From NCBI GenBank assembly GCA_003956705.1, contig QZCP01000211.1, positions 1-64,000 on the forward strand: 64,000 nt of DNA, written 5' to 3'. The DNA is from Brevipalpus yothersi (lineage: Eukaryota; Arthropoda; Arachnida; Trombidiformes; Tenuipalpidae). Below, piece after piece: positions 1-11,446 of the stretch (position 1 is its first letter; every line of letters starts with the position of its first letter). Under the pieces are notes generated by a model. That model did not search any database. It worked only from the letters and a program-made list of their open reading frames with translations, and was not told the origin of the DNA. Position numbers and translations under genes: made by a program.

Positions 1-75
<75 letters not shown>
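1..75. repeat. (CT)n microsatellite at window edge
   Basis: Nearly pure CT dinucleotide tract running from the first base, with one interruption near base 37. It may continue outside the window. Confidence 0.97.
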
Positions 76-79
<4 letters not shown>

Positions 80-949
80 TTTCCCTCCTCTGTTGTAAGA
101 AAAAATCATCTCATCAGAGAAGAGATACACAAATGTGTAGGACATTAAAACTTAAAGCTAGAAATCATGTCAAGTTTAGTACAGCAAAAAAAAGAGTGTG
201 AAATGATTAGCTAATAGAGCAAGTCACCACACTTTGACAAATGGACTTCAAGCGGTTCTATCTGCTGAGTGAGTGAAAACGATCTGCTAGTGACTCTTGT
301 TGGTTGGACCCATTATAATGGAAATTTATCAATGAATGATCGGCTCTTCGATGTACAGTTAGATGAATGAACATTGATGAGAGGAAGAGAGAGAGAGAGC
401 GAACTGTGAGGTCGTATTCATGTGGAGTTTGTATGCACCTCCGCATAATTTTCGTCCTCCGTCGAATGTTTTGTTCAAACAGAGTGTTCTGGGCCAGCCG
501 AGTGGGAGGAAATGTGAGCTTGTGAGGAAGCGAAAAGAAGAGGAGAGAGAGAGAGAGGTGGGGGTAACTTGTAGTCATGGTGGCAATGGTAGTGTTCATA
601 CAGCATCTATGTGATGAGATGGGGAGAAGTGATGAGGACGATCAGCCATGAACAAGAATCGGTAAAGAGATGTGAGGGCGAGAAAAGTGTGGAAGAGAGA
701 GTAGAGTAAAGTTCTCTTTCGGCTAAACTAGTGATATGAGCCGTTAAAAGATGCTTTTGGAAGCAATTCAATTGATTGTCGAATTGGTCGAAATCAATTT
801 GATGGTTATAAGCGTAGTTAACATTGACGCAAAGGGGCAATCAGTATGACCCAAGCCACCAGAATAGCACTTGGATTTGCCGCATGCTTAACTTTGGTGA
901 AATGGTCGATCAGGCGAAATGGAGGATTGCCTTCCTCCGCCCACCAAGA

Positions 950-1011
<62 letters not shown>

Positions 1012-1698
1012 CAGTACATCATGATGCCCGGCTAAATGGCCACTCGCTCTCAGCGGATCCATTTACTATTATTGTTTGTCCAAGATCAAGCCTATAAGCC
1101 TCATCGCTCATCACGGAGGTCATTAGAACGCTTCCCCGATGGAACATTTGGATGAGAAATGCTTTGATGAAGAGAGAGAGAGAACTGAAAATTCGATGAT
1201 GAAGGCAATGATGAAGATTATTTCAAGTCAAACCAGAGGGAGAGGTTGCCCTTTAATGGCTAGTAACTTAGTCATTGATTACTCTCAAGTTAGTTACTTA
1301 CAAGTGACACGTGCCGTCAAGAGGTCAACGCGTGCATGGAGTGTGTCATGATCATCGTGCGATCGCTCTGATTTGACCCTAGCATAGGCTATTTGGTCTC
1401 ATTTAGAGATCAAATGTACCTGGTCGATCACCTCTCGGATGATGGGCAATTGTGAGGTTTTCCCACGTCTCTTTTTTCGGTTCTCACTTTACTGATTTTT
1501 ATTTTATCATTTAGTCGAAAATTGTGTTTGAGCTAAGATATACATTGGAGAGGGAAAGAGATTTACAACCGCTCTCAAAAAATTTGTTGATAAGTTACAC
1601 TTTCGAGACAATTGTTTATCAGCTTGTGTGTGCATGAGAAAGCGAAAGAAAAGAAAGAAATTAATTCTCCCTCATCCTGTTTCCTTTCATTCTCACAG
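76..1698. other. Non-coding stretch upstream of the MNX homeobox exon
   Basis: I see no supportable exon here. It contains a second (TC)n tract at 953-1008 and several short purine or pyrimidine runs. The piece next to 1698 is a normal pyrimidine-rich 3' splice region, so at least part is intron of the MNX gene. The missing 5' exon(s) of that gene are probably upstream of the window. Confidence 0.6.
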
Positions 1699-2609
1699 GC
1701 AATGCTCAAAGCAATGTTCTAGGAAAAACTAGGCGTCCAAGAACGGCTTTCACAAGTCAACAACTTTTGGAACTGGAAAACCAATTTCGAATGAACAGGT
1801 ACCTCTCTAGACCCAAGCGATTTGAAGTAGCGACAAATTTAATGCTTACCGAAACTCAGGTAAATATATAAGGTTTCCGAGGAGACTTATGATAATCAAT
1901 CTTCACCCCAACTGATACTCAAGGACCACTCATAAATCAATCTTGACGTAATCAGTGTATTGTGATCCTTTTCTTATCACAATTGTTATCAGAAGATTTC
2001 TAAATCACACAGACTTCATGAGTGCATGGTGACTGGCTTTCATGAAGCTAACAAAGTCTTAATACTAACGAAAAAAAAAGTTCACATCACCACAAACACT
2101 CAAACATACATGGACGAATCACTAATCCTTGCATAAACCATGTTTTTTTCTTATTTCAACAATAGGTAAAAATTTGGTTCCAAAATCGACGGATGAAATG
2201 GAAACGAAGCAAGAAAGCAATCCACGATGCAAGAAGCAAAAACGCTATTGCCGAAAGCAATGCAGAGAATGGCAAGATGGAGAATAATAAAGCCATAAAT
2301 TTGCCTGGTGTGGATGGCTCAGAACGAGGAGCTCAAATATCTAGTCCAATGAATTACAACAATCATGATATTGATGCTATGACCAGTCGAGAGAGTTCAT
2401 CATCTCCACCTCTTTCATCTGCTGGACCCAAATCATCCGATATGAGTCAAGGACTCAGGTCACACAGTCAATCGTGGCCTGGAATTTCTAACAGAAGAGT
2501 GTCTGAGGCTCTCGATTATGTGGAACCAAGTAATTCATTTCCAGTTGCATCGAGATCGCTCTTGTCGGTATTGCGTAACATGAAAGAGCCCAATTTGGCG
2601 CGTTTTTAA
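1699..2609 (+). CDS. exex: MNX / extra-extra (HB9) homeodomain transcription factor, 5' partial
   Basis: Two exons are seen, join(1699..1859, 2166..2609), giving the last 200 residues. The first exon opens in phase 1 after a CACAG acceptor, so the start codon lies in an upstream exon that I cannot find. The homeodomain reads RRPRTAFTSQQLLELE at its N-end, then LSRPKRFEVATNLMLTETQ, and ends KIWFQNRRMKWKRSKKA. This combination is diagnostic of the MNX family (vertebrate MNX1, fly extra-extra), nuclear regulators of motor neuron identity. The intron falls between homeodomain residues 44 and 45, a common homeobox intron position. The C-terminal 140 residues are Ser-rich and not recognisable. It converges on the cyclin T gene, 344 bp away. 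Confidence 0.95.
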
Positions 2610-2953
2610 TGAAACTGATCTCATTTTCTTGCAATCTCAACTCATTTTTGGAAAGTTCATTTGTTTTCAACATTTCTGTTCAACAATATTGAGCAGCTAT
2701 AACTGACTGAACTGACATTTCTTATTAAATACCTGAATCAATCTCCTGATCATGTGTTCAAATGGTCATTACGTTGAATTGGTATCATGAATCAAAAGGT
2801 TGATGGTTGAAAAAACTCAATCGATAATATTTCCGATCACTACTCAGTGAGTGAAGTAGATTGAAATAGACAAAACAATGTTTCATACATGGAATGAAAT
2901 TTTCAACCGCATATTTTAATGAATATTTTCAGAGAGAGAGAGACTATTAAGTA

Positions 2954-5900
2954 TTAATTTGACGAGTCTGAATCATTGGATCTGAAACGTTTTTCACGGT
3001 CATGTGATTTAGCCTCTACCTTGCGTTTATGAGAAGAATGAGTAGATGAAGTATTTCCTAAACGATCTTTGGGTATAACAATCCTGAACGAAGGTCGAGT
3101 TGATGCATCAGTGCTCAATTCACTTTCACTGTCACTGAGTTTTTTTGAAATTTTGATTTTCCATGGATTGGTAGGATCTTGTTCGACCCCTCTATTGACT
3201 TCCCGATGAGAAGATGAGGAAAAGTTATGATCATCTTGATCGGAATGGTGTTCTTCTTTGATCGATCTATGATGATGTTTGTCTTTTTCTCTATCTTTCG
3301 AATGTTTTCGTTCATGTTTCCTCTCCTTGTCTCGATCTCGATCTCTGTCCTTGTCTTTATGCTTTTCATGTTTCCTCTTTTTGTGTTTCCTCTCTTTTTC
3401 TCTATGATCTCTATGGTCTTTATGCTCCTTATGATCCTTAGGTTCTTTATATTCCTTATAATCTCCATGCTCCCCCCTATGATCTTTATGTTCTCTATGT
3501 TCTTTATGCTTATCTTTTTGGAGATTTGAGGAGAGACTTTGAGATAACCTATTAGGCTCTGGGTCGTGGGACCTCACGATAGAAGCGTTCGATATAGCCT
3601 CTATTCTAGGAGGTGGTGGTGGTGGTGGAGGTTTAGGGAAACTGGCAATGACTGGTGTTTTATGAGATCTGATGGGTGATTCCTCGATGGCTGCAGTAGA
3701 ATTTTGGACTGGTGGATGAGAATCGGGATTTGGAAAGTTAGCCCGAATTATTGGAGGATTCTCTTCTTTTTTTATGATAGGAGAATTTTTTAAGCTTTTT
3801 GCTTCGGGTGGTCCCACAGGCCGAGTGTCCTGGCAAGAGAAAATAATTAAAAGTCTGAAGAACGATGATAAACATATATTTCTTACCATTTGAGCGGGTC
3901 GAGGAGGGGGTGGAGTGGGTCTAGGAAAACTAGGAAGACCAACCACTGGTGGTCTATGAGATCTGACGGATGATTCTTCCATGGTTGCAGTGCAATTTTG
4001 GACAGGTGGATGGGGTTTAGAATTCATAACATTAGGCCGTGCGAGAGGAGGAGGAGGAGGAGGAGGATTTTCTTCTTTCAAAATAGGAGAATTCTTTGAG
4101 CTTTTAATCTCAGGCGGAATCACTGGCCGAGAGTCCTAGAAAAAAGATTAAGCATTAAAAAACAAGAAACATGATCAAAAAGTGGAATTCTTACTATTTG
4201 AGGAGCTCGAGGAGGAGGCGGAGGAGGTCTAGGGAAACTGGCAATGGCTGGTGCTCTGTGAGATCTGGTGGATGATTCTTCTATGGCTGGGGTTAAATTT
4301 TGAAAAGGCAGATTGGGCTTAGAATTTGTAACATTAGGCCGAGCAGTTGACGGGTTTTCCCCTTTCTTTATTGGAGAATTTTTGGATCTAGCCTCAAGTG
4401 GTAGCGGTGGCCGAGAGTCCTGGAAAGAATTAATAGTTGTGAAAATTTAGGAATTCAAAAATTGGCAAATTTGTTACCATCTGAGGGCCTCTGTGAACTG
4501 ATACAGAATTAGAAGCTCCATGAGATGAACGATGATTCACCTCCACTGGTCTTGATACTGTTGGGCGACGATTTGGGTCTTGTCTAGAAGTTGAAGGAAT
4601 CAAATGGTCCGGCATGGAGGGACCATTAAGGGCTCTGCAGCTCAAGATTTTCTTCTTGACAGGGGGAGGCAATTTTTCAATTACTGATAAAAATTCACTG
4701 AGCAACCCCTTTAATAATTCTGTTGTGACATTCGGATCGATATACGAATACCATTCCCTGCCTTCTATGGATCTTGGAATCTGCCCACGAAAATCACAGT
4801 TGATAAAATTAAAATATTCACGCAACTTTTTGAAGACCGATGGACTCACTTCTAAATTATCCCACTCATGAACTAAATAAATACAAAAACAAGCTATCAC
4901 AGTTGGGGGATATCGTAGGCACATGGTGGTGAGCTGAAGACTTGTGGTTGCGAACATGTACGCTGTTTTACTCAACTTTATGTTAGCTGTAAAGATAATT
5001 CATCAGCATTATGAAGTATATAATCTCATTTTTGATGTACCTCTAATTTTTTCACAACCATCGAGTACATAGAGATGAGGATGCTTCACAATAATATCGA
5101 AACCAAGAGTTTGAAGCATGATATTTTCGTGAGTGACTAAGTCTTCCATTTCCTTTTGAATCTCCTGAAAAAATATACAAAGTGAGTACAAGGATGAAAT
5201 GTATACCATAGCAGTGAGATGAATAACACTTAAATGAAATACTTACCTCAGGGGTAGGTTTAGGTTCCTTTTCAGGAGAGGTAGCTTCATGACAAGCTTT
5301 TATCACAAATTCTAATTTTCTGAGCTCCTCCTCTACTTTGGCCGCAAGAAATAGTGCACAAGCGGCTATAGTCTGTGGTAGGGAAAAGGTAAGAATATTC
5401 ATTAGAACACATGGCGGCAAACAGGTGTACGACTATTGTGATGAATAGATGGTGAGAATATTAACACCATTCTGACTCAAAATATGAGAATTGGCAGAAT
5501 TACGCTAACTACGCTTCATTTTGAAGATGACGAAAGAAAGCCCCAAACCATGAAAATAGAGCACGAGAATGGCGTGACAAGGCGAAGATGTACAAGCATC
5601 ACAACCAGCACACCAATAGGAATTGGGCTCAAGGACTTTCGTAAGCGGTTGATAATCATTTAAATGGTCACTTACCTTATAATTAAACCGTTGAAAAGAA
5701 TGAAAAACATAGAATCTGTGCATATATACAACTGCGGTGCATATCGTCGCAAAGCTCCTGAATAGAGATGAACAGAAAGAGAGTGGAAATCAAAACAATC
5801 ACACATCATTTTACATTGAACAAATGATTGGGGCAGTGACCAATAATGTTGTGGTATTTGTTAGGGTTTAACATTATGAATTATAAGAGAGATGACTAAC

Positions 5901-6049
5901 ACTTTTAATTTTACGCCTGCTGTCTGTATCAATTGGGCAGCTTGTTGTCTCATAGATAGTTCTTTCTCATGACTATAACCACTTCTTACAGATGGACTAT
6001 TGAGCAAATAATCTTTCGGAAATAACCACCGTGATTGATCTGTTGTCAT
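2954..6049 (-). CDS. CycT: Cyclin T, regulatory subunit of P-TEFb (CDK9)
   Basis: Eight exons: complement(join(2954..3829, 3887..4135, 4195..4419, 4478..4986, 5041..5164, 5247..5372, 5676..5757, 5901..6049)), 779 residues, all junctions in frame. Cyclin T pairs with CDK9 to phosphorylate the RNA polymerase II C-terminal domain and release paused polymerase. Residues 1-230 are the two cyclin folds; the N-terminal RQQAAQLIQ, VVYMHRFYVFHSF and FLAAKVEEE blocks are the cyclin T/K signature. Residues 331-560 are three copies of a proline-rich exon. Residues about 575-690 are a His/Lys/Asp/Glu/Arg-rich low-complexity tract matching the histidine-rich region of animal cyclin T. I chose the ATG at 6049 because it lies just before the conserved RWLF box; no earlier in-frame ATG was seen. 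Introns 5-7 are only 57-59 bp long. Confidence 0.96.
3829..4419 (-). repeat. Tandemly duplicated proline-rich exons of cyclin T
   Basis: Exons 4195..4419, 3887..4135 and the 5' part of 2954..3829 share one layout: an opening GAC-ACT/TCT-CGG (D-T/S-R-P), a SKNSPI block, an EEN/GEN-P block, a QN-x-T-A-x-E-E-S block, an RSH-x-P block and a terminal run PPPPPP followed by Arg. All are phase 0 and the first two are 225 and 249 bp, multiples of three. They arose by tandem exon duplication and could be skipped without breaking frame. Confidence 0.9.
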
Positions 6050-7068
6050 GATCACCACACGATCATCACATTTACCACCCACAAAACAAAAAAGTTAGAT
6101 ATATGATACACCATCTACAACCCTCCAATATTTATAAACGATCGCTATTTGTGATCAACACAAAATTAAAATTAATATAAACAATATTAAATAATATTGC
6201 GGTGTTGATCAGCAACTGATCAAAATGATCCACCAACAGTAAGCGCCTCTATCGGAATTCCGTTGAAGTAATATTTTTGGAGCCAAATTTTATAAGTCCT
6301 TAACATTTGACCATAATACATTGTAATATGATCTAAGATGATGTGATAATGTGATATCATGGACATCAATCAAGAAGTGTTGATCCTTCTTGGAAATTAA
6401 AATTGATTTGTACATTTTATTGATTGAAAATTGATTTCTTATGCACACACAATCAAAAATTTAATTGCACAAAACTTATGCCTAAATTAGTGTTAACACA
6501 AGATGGAAGCACCTATCCACAAAATTTTTCGACTGATTTTTGCTGAATTTTTTAATTCTTTCCGAATTATTTTCATTACTTAATCACTTTAATCACATTA
6601 ATCAGAATCACAATTCTGTTTAAACCTCTAAAACCGATTGCTATCGATGATCATTTTCCTGTACAATCAATTCACCGGGATCAAAATTGAGCCATTCCAT
6701 AATGTCCACTGATAGGACCTCTCGCGGTGATCAACATACACATTCACATCGATCAAGTAAAACTAACTTGATTCACAAGAGAAAAGAGATTAATTTTTCT
6801 TGACTCATTAACACAAGTGATTTTTCATCGATTCTGTATGGTGAACAACTTTCGACTGTTTTGCTGATGATAATCAATTGTTTTGGTAATTTTTTTAATT
6901 GTGTCCAGTTGTGTACCTTTAGTTTTGTGATTTCATAATCTTTGTGTATCCTGTTCTGATCGCCATTTTCCTCTCCGTCTCAGTGTGTCACTTTGTGTGT
7001 GTTTATTTATGAGAGAGTGTATTCATTTCTTTTTAAATTGATTCCGTTCCATCGGAAACTAATTTATC
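6050..7068. promoter_or_regulatory. Divergent intergenic region between cyclin T and SNF5
   Basis: About 1 kb separates the two start codons, which point away from each other. The stretch is AT-rich, with runs of ATGATCA/TGATC-like words and no coding exon. It must carry both 5' UTRs and both promoters, but I see no clear TATA box. A bidirectional promoter for these two chromatin/transcription genes is inference. Confidence 0.5.
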
Positions 7069-8576
7069 ATGATGAGGACATATGGAGACAGACCGACTCC
7101 TTTTAAGTTGGACGATAGTGAAGAATGCTATTACATTGGATCTGAGGTATGACAAGTAATAATATTATGTTTTTTCAATGTCATTTTATGTGTTTTTTTG
7201 TATCCGTTTCTTTCCTTCCTGATCAGGTTGGCAACTATTTGCGAATGTTCCGAGGTTCTCTCTACAAACGATATCCTTCTCTTTGGCGACGATTAGTTAC
7301 AGTAGATGAACGAAAAAGATTAAATGTTCTTGGTGAGGGTTCTTTTTCCTTTCTCCAAGAAAATGGAAAGTAAACTCATATCCTTGCCTTTCTTTCGTAG
7401 GACTTGGACCTCACAATTTAGCGACCAACATCACTCTGCTCAAAGCAACCGAAGTTGATGAGATATTCGATGGCAGAGATGAAAAATATAAGGCCATATC
7501 AATCTCAACCGAGCCACTGACACAGAGGTGAGCTTTGCTTCGTTAATTCCATCAAGAACTTCATTTAATTTTTCTTATTTTGTCATTAAATTACAGAGAA
7601 ACAAAGTCCAGAAAATCAAACTGGATAAATCCTGCTGTACCTAGTAGCAGTCATCATCTTGATGCTGTACCCTGCTCAACCCCAATCAATCGAAATAGAC
7701 TTTCACACAAGAAAGTTCGAACATTTCCATTACTATTTGATGATTTAGATCCTGCAATGGTGCATGAAAATGCAAATCAACCTGATGTTCTAGTCCCTAT
7801 CAGACTGGATATGGAAATAGATGGACACAAATTAAGGGATACTTTCACTTGGAACAAGAATGGTGAGCTTTCATTTCCAAATTTTCTTTCCAACAACTGA
7901 TGCATTTTCTCTGTGTCTATAGAACAAATCATCACACCAGAGCAGTTCGCTGAAGTTCTTTGCGATGATCTAGATCTTCCAACAGCTGCATTCGTTCCAG
8001 CTATCGCACACTCAATTCGCCAACAGATAGAATCATTTTCTACCGACTCCTTATTGGAAGAGCAGGCTGATCAGCGAGTAATTTTAAAGGTAAGAAGTGT
8101 ATATAAAATTATCACCCTCACCAAAACTGAAATCCTCTCTTCTATCTTCTATCAGTTAAATATACACGTTGGTAATATCTCATTGGTCGATCAATTCGAG
8201 TGGGATATGTCGGAAAAAGAGAATAGTCCTGAACAATTCGCACTTCGTCTCTGCTCTGAACTTGGTTTAGGTGGTGAATTTGTTACCTCTATTGCTTACA
8301 GCATCAGAGGGCAGTTATCATGGCATCAGAGAACATATGCTTTCAGGTAAGCTACCGTTAATTAATTTCTGATCAGTATGATTTCTCACCAGTTCACTCT
8401 GCAGTGAATCTCCACTCCCGGTGGTTGAGGTGCCATTCCGTAAGCAAGCTGAGTCTGACCAGTGGTGTCCCTTCTTGGAAACTCTAACAGATGCCGAAAT
8501 GGAAAAGAAAATACGTGATCAAGACAGGAACACTAGACGAATGCGTCGTTTGGCAAACACAGCTCCTGCTTGGTGA
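7069..8576 (+). CDS. Snr1: SNF5 / SMARCB1 (Snr1), core subunit of SWI/SNF chromatin remodeller
   Basis: Seven exons: join(7069..7146, 7227..7332, 7401..7527, 7597..7862, 7923..8089, 8156..8346, 8405..8576), 368 residues, close to human SMARCB1 (385). The protein is a nuclear scaffold subunit of BAP/BAF complexes that contacts the nucleosome acidic patch. The N-terminus (PFKLDDSEECYYIGSEVGNY, then FRGSLYKRYPSLWRR) is the winged-helix domain. Two SNF5 repeats follow, seen as VPIRLDMEIDG and LKLNIHVGNISLVDQFEWDM. The last residues, with LETLTDAEMEKKIRDQDRNT and the RRMRRLANTAPAW end, are almost unchanged across animals. The gene opens with ATG ATG, so the second Met is equally possible. All introns are 61-80 bp. 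Confidence 0.98.
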
Positions 8577-11366
8577 TCAAATGACCATATATTTTAACAA
8601 TTATTTAATGGTCTAATCAGCATACGAGCAATAGGTCCTCTTTTCTTACTATGTTCACTCATTGTACACTTTCACCGAACTATCTTTGAAAGAAAACGAG
8701 AAAACTAAACCAAAGCCTGGTGAATCTCCTCGTGAATCGAAAAAGTGATCCCTCTCAAGATAATCTCAAAGTTAATTTGAATAGCTTTCCCGATAGAGTG
8801 GAGAAATGTCAGGGAACTAATTGAGCTAGAGGCGATTTAGAGGCAATGCTACTGAAGAAGCTAGGAACTCAAAGAAAAGTATAAATTGGTTAGTGTAGAA
8901 GTACTCGAAAAGAGCGAACTCCTCCATTCAGTTCGAGGTGTATCAAATAAATCTCATCATAGAATTTGTTCATTAGTGATGTCAGATCCCCATCAGAGAA
9001 GTGATAATATAACAGTAAATGTTTCACAAAAAGTTTCATCGAATCAGAAGTCACATAGGGATTGTAGGAGAATAATCGAGGAGACTCACGACTATTTTGA
9101 TCATCATCATTCGAGTTGTATGCTGGAAGTTATGGTTTCTCGGGTCATGTTCTTGTTCTAGCTACCTTCAATCAACTTCAAGCTCTTGAGAAATCCAATC
9201 TAATCCTATATTCTCATAAAGGGTAGAATTCTATCCAAACTTTCAACTTCTTCCATTAGTTATAGAGATAATGAATCAACAAAAAGTTTCACGGGAATAA
9301 AAGTCGAGACTTGATGTAAAAAAGCCTCTCTCACTTGGTCAATCAGAGTCAGTAGAATTTTTGGAAACGTTATGAAATAATTCTCCGAGAGTCAAAAAGC
9401 ATGATAGTGGTGAGAAACATCATTAAAACGTGTATAAAATGTATACACGAGTATGAATGAACTTTCCGAATTTCTATCATGCAACAAGATCGCATGAAAA
9501 AATGATGAAGATGTTCTCTCACTCACAACTATCTCCTGTAATTTGCGCTCCTTCTCTCGTTTTTTTCCATTATTTCAGTGTGTCAAAACCTTGTACTTTT
9601 ACAAGAGATAGAGAGACCGAAAGCGTGTCAATGTTTTTGTTAGCACCGAATGTGTCTATTTAGTGAAAAAACAAACAAACATCAGTTACCTTGATTGATT
9701 TTATAACATTCGCTGATTCGACTGCGAATAATGAGCTACCGAAGGTAAAGAGCTGACTGATGAACGCACTTCTACCTCAGCTCCTACCACATTCATGTTA
9801 CATAATCAAATCAATTCCTCGGTCTAGATAAATGTACACATAATCGACCTTCAGTGAGATGATCATACTTTAATCTACTCATCATCATATATCTTCCTAC
9901 AATCTTTTTTGACCCTCGACTTAGCAAGCCCACTCTGGAATCTCATTAGGTCAGGGAAGTCAGTCCCGACCCTGAATGTCGAGAGAAATATGCAAGCCTC
10001 TGAATATTGCTCAATAGTTTTTTATAGGCAAATAAGTCTAGAGTCAGCTAAATTCTTGACTTAATTTCCTGGTTAATTGGCTTCCTATAACCTTTCACAT
10101 GTACTTCATAGATCACAAGATTTTCTCTATTTCCCGAATCCTTGTGCCTATTTGTGCCTATTTTTAATCAGAAGTGATTTAGCTCAAGGGATCCCCGATA
10201 GATTCCCATTCCCAGGATTCAGGAATTCAAGTTCAAAATGAATAAATTAAAATTTTAAATGCATAATTCAGGAAGAATGACGCAGGAAGAAATTACACGA
10301 TCGAATAGATGTTTCAACTACTAGAGTGATGATAAAGTGAAATTCTGAGAAATATCTTGAAGATGTCTCGGGATCAGTATCTTAAAGGAATCTCAATATT
10401 GAAAGCATCTTCCGCAACATATCAATTTTAGTATCAAAAGTATTCTGATGCATAATGAATTCATGATGGCTGATAAATCGATTAATTTTTCCAAACAAAA
10501 CACCGTCTGATCATTTTGTGGGAACTTTCTCTGATTAAATAGGCCTTGTGATCTGATTAACATTACTGAAATTCCCCATTCTATAGTAACAAGCATCATA
10601 TGACCATATGACTGATGCACTAAAACTGATAATCAAGCAGTAGTAATTATATGAGTTGGAGAATAAGCATTGAATATTATTGAATAGTTTATGAGAACAA
10701 GGAATAAACGGTCGAGGTTTTCTCACCTAGTATTCTCTACCTCTTTCTCTCACCTTCTCTCTCTCTTTCACTGATCTATCTCCCTTCGATTTTTTATCTC
10801 GTGCCTCGGTAGCCAAAATATTTTGTGATCGTGATGATGTAAGCATGTTATACAACACAAAATCTATATCATTTATACAATTTGCAAGTGAACTTGGTCG
10901 AATCAGAATATTCATAAAGGTGAAACTTTCTCTCTCTGTCTCTCTCTCTCATCCCCATCCATCACCACCCCCAGCACCCCGTAGAATCGATGGATATCAC
11001 ATGATGATGGCTGAATGCGATCAAATTCTAGTCGGACTATATATAATGACCCGCTTTGAAATAAAAGCCATCATTAAGCATCGGTTTGATTTGAATGTGT
11101 TTAACAAATCTCATCTCCTCCTCCTCCTCCTCCTTCTCTCTCTCTGTCTAGTCAATGCTGTGCACTAGTACTAACAGTTCATATAACTTTGTTGCCATTG
11201 TTTGTGCCATCGATTGTTTTTGGAGCCAAGTGCGATCATCTCAGCTACTATTACTACCAGCACCACTTCGTTCAACGATTCGTTGCTCTTCTACCAGTAA
11301 ATTGAAAGACGATTTTCAGCCACCAGCATTGATTGACTGACTCTGAATTTTTTTTTCTCTCGTACA
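8577..11366. other. Gene-free interval with SNF5 3' UTR
   Basis: No supportable coding exon in nearly 2.8 kb. The first few hundred bases are the SNF5 3' UTR; an AATAAA lies near 8945. The rest is AT-rich, with short (CT) and (CTC)n runs around 10740-10770, 10930-10950 and 11115-11150. Open frames here lack good ATG starts or are low complexity. Confidence 0.55.
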
Positions 11367-11388
11367 TATATAAATCGGTATATAAATA
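11367..11388 (+). promoter_or_regulatory. Tandem TATA boxes of the astacin gene
   Basis: TATATAAA at 11367-11374 and TATATAAATA at 11379-11388. Transcription starting about 30 bp downstream would begin near 11397-11412, which makes the in-frame ATG at 11402 an unlikely start and favours the ATG at 11447. Confidence 0.6.
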
Positions 11389-11446
11389 CAAGAAGACCAT
11401 CATGTTCAATCCTTTCACATGTAATCACATAAATTTCACTGATCGA

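Noticed and set aside
3227..3529. Plus-strand hydrophobic frame rich in Met and Phe
   Set aside because: It is the antisense of the His/Lys/Asp-rich tract of cyclin T; the hydrophobicity is a by-product.
8886..9161. Open frame after SNF5
   Set aside because: No ATG at its start, no recognisable motif, and lies in the probable SNF5 3' UTR.
11155..11340. Possible upstream exon of the astacin gene
   Set aside because: Low-complexity Ser/Leu frame that stops before the TATA boxes; the TATA position makes an upstream exon unnecessary.
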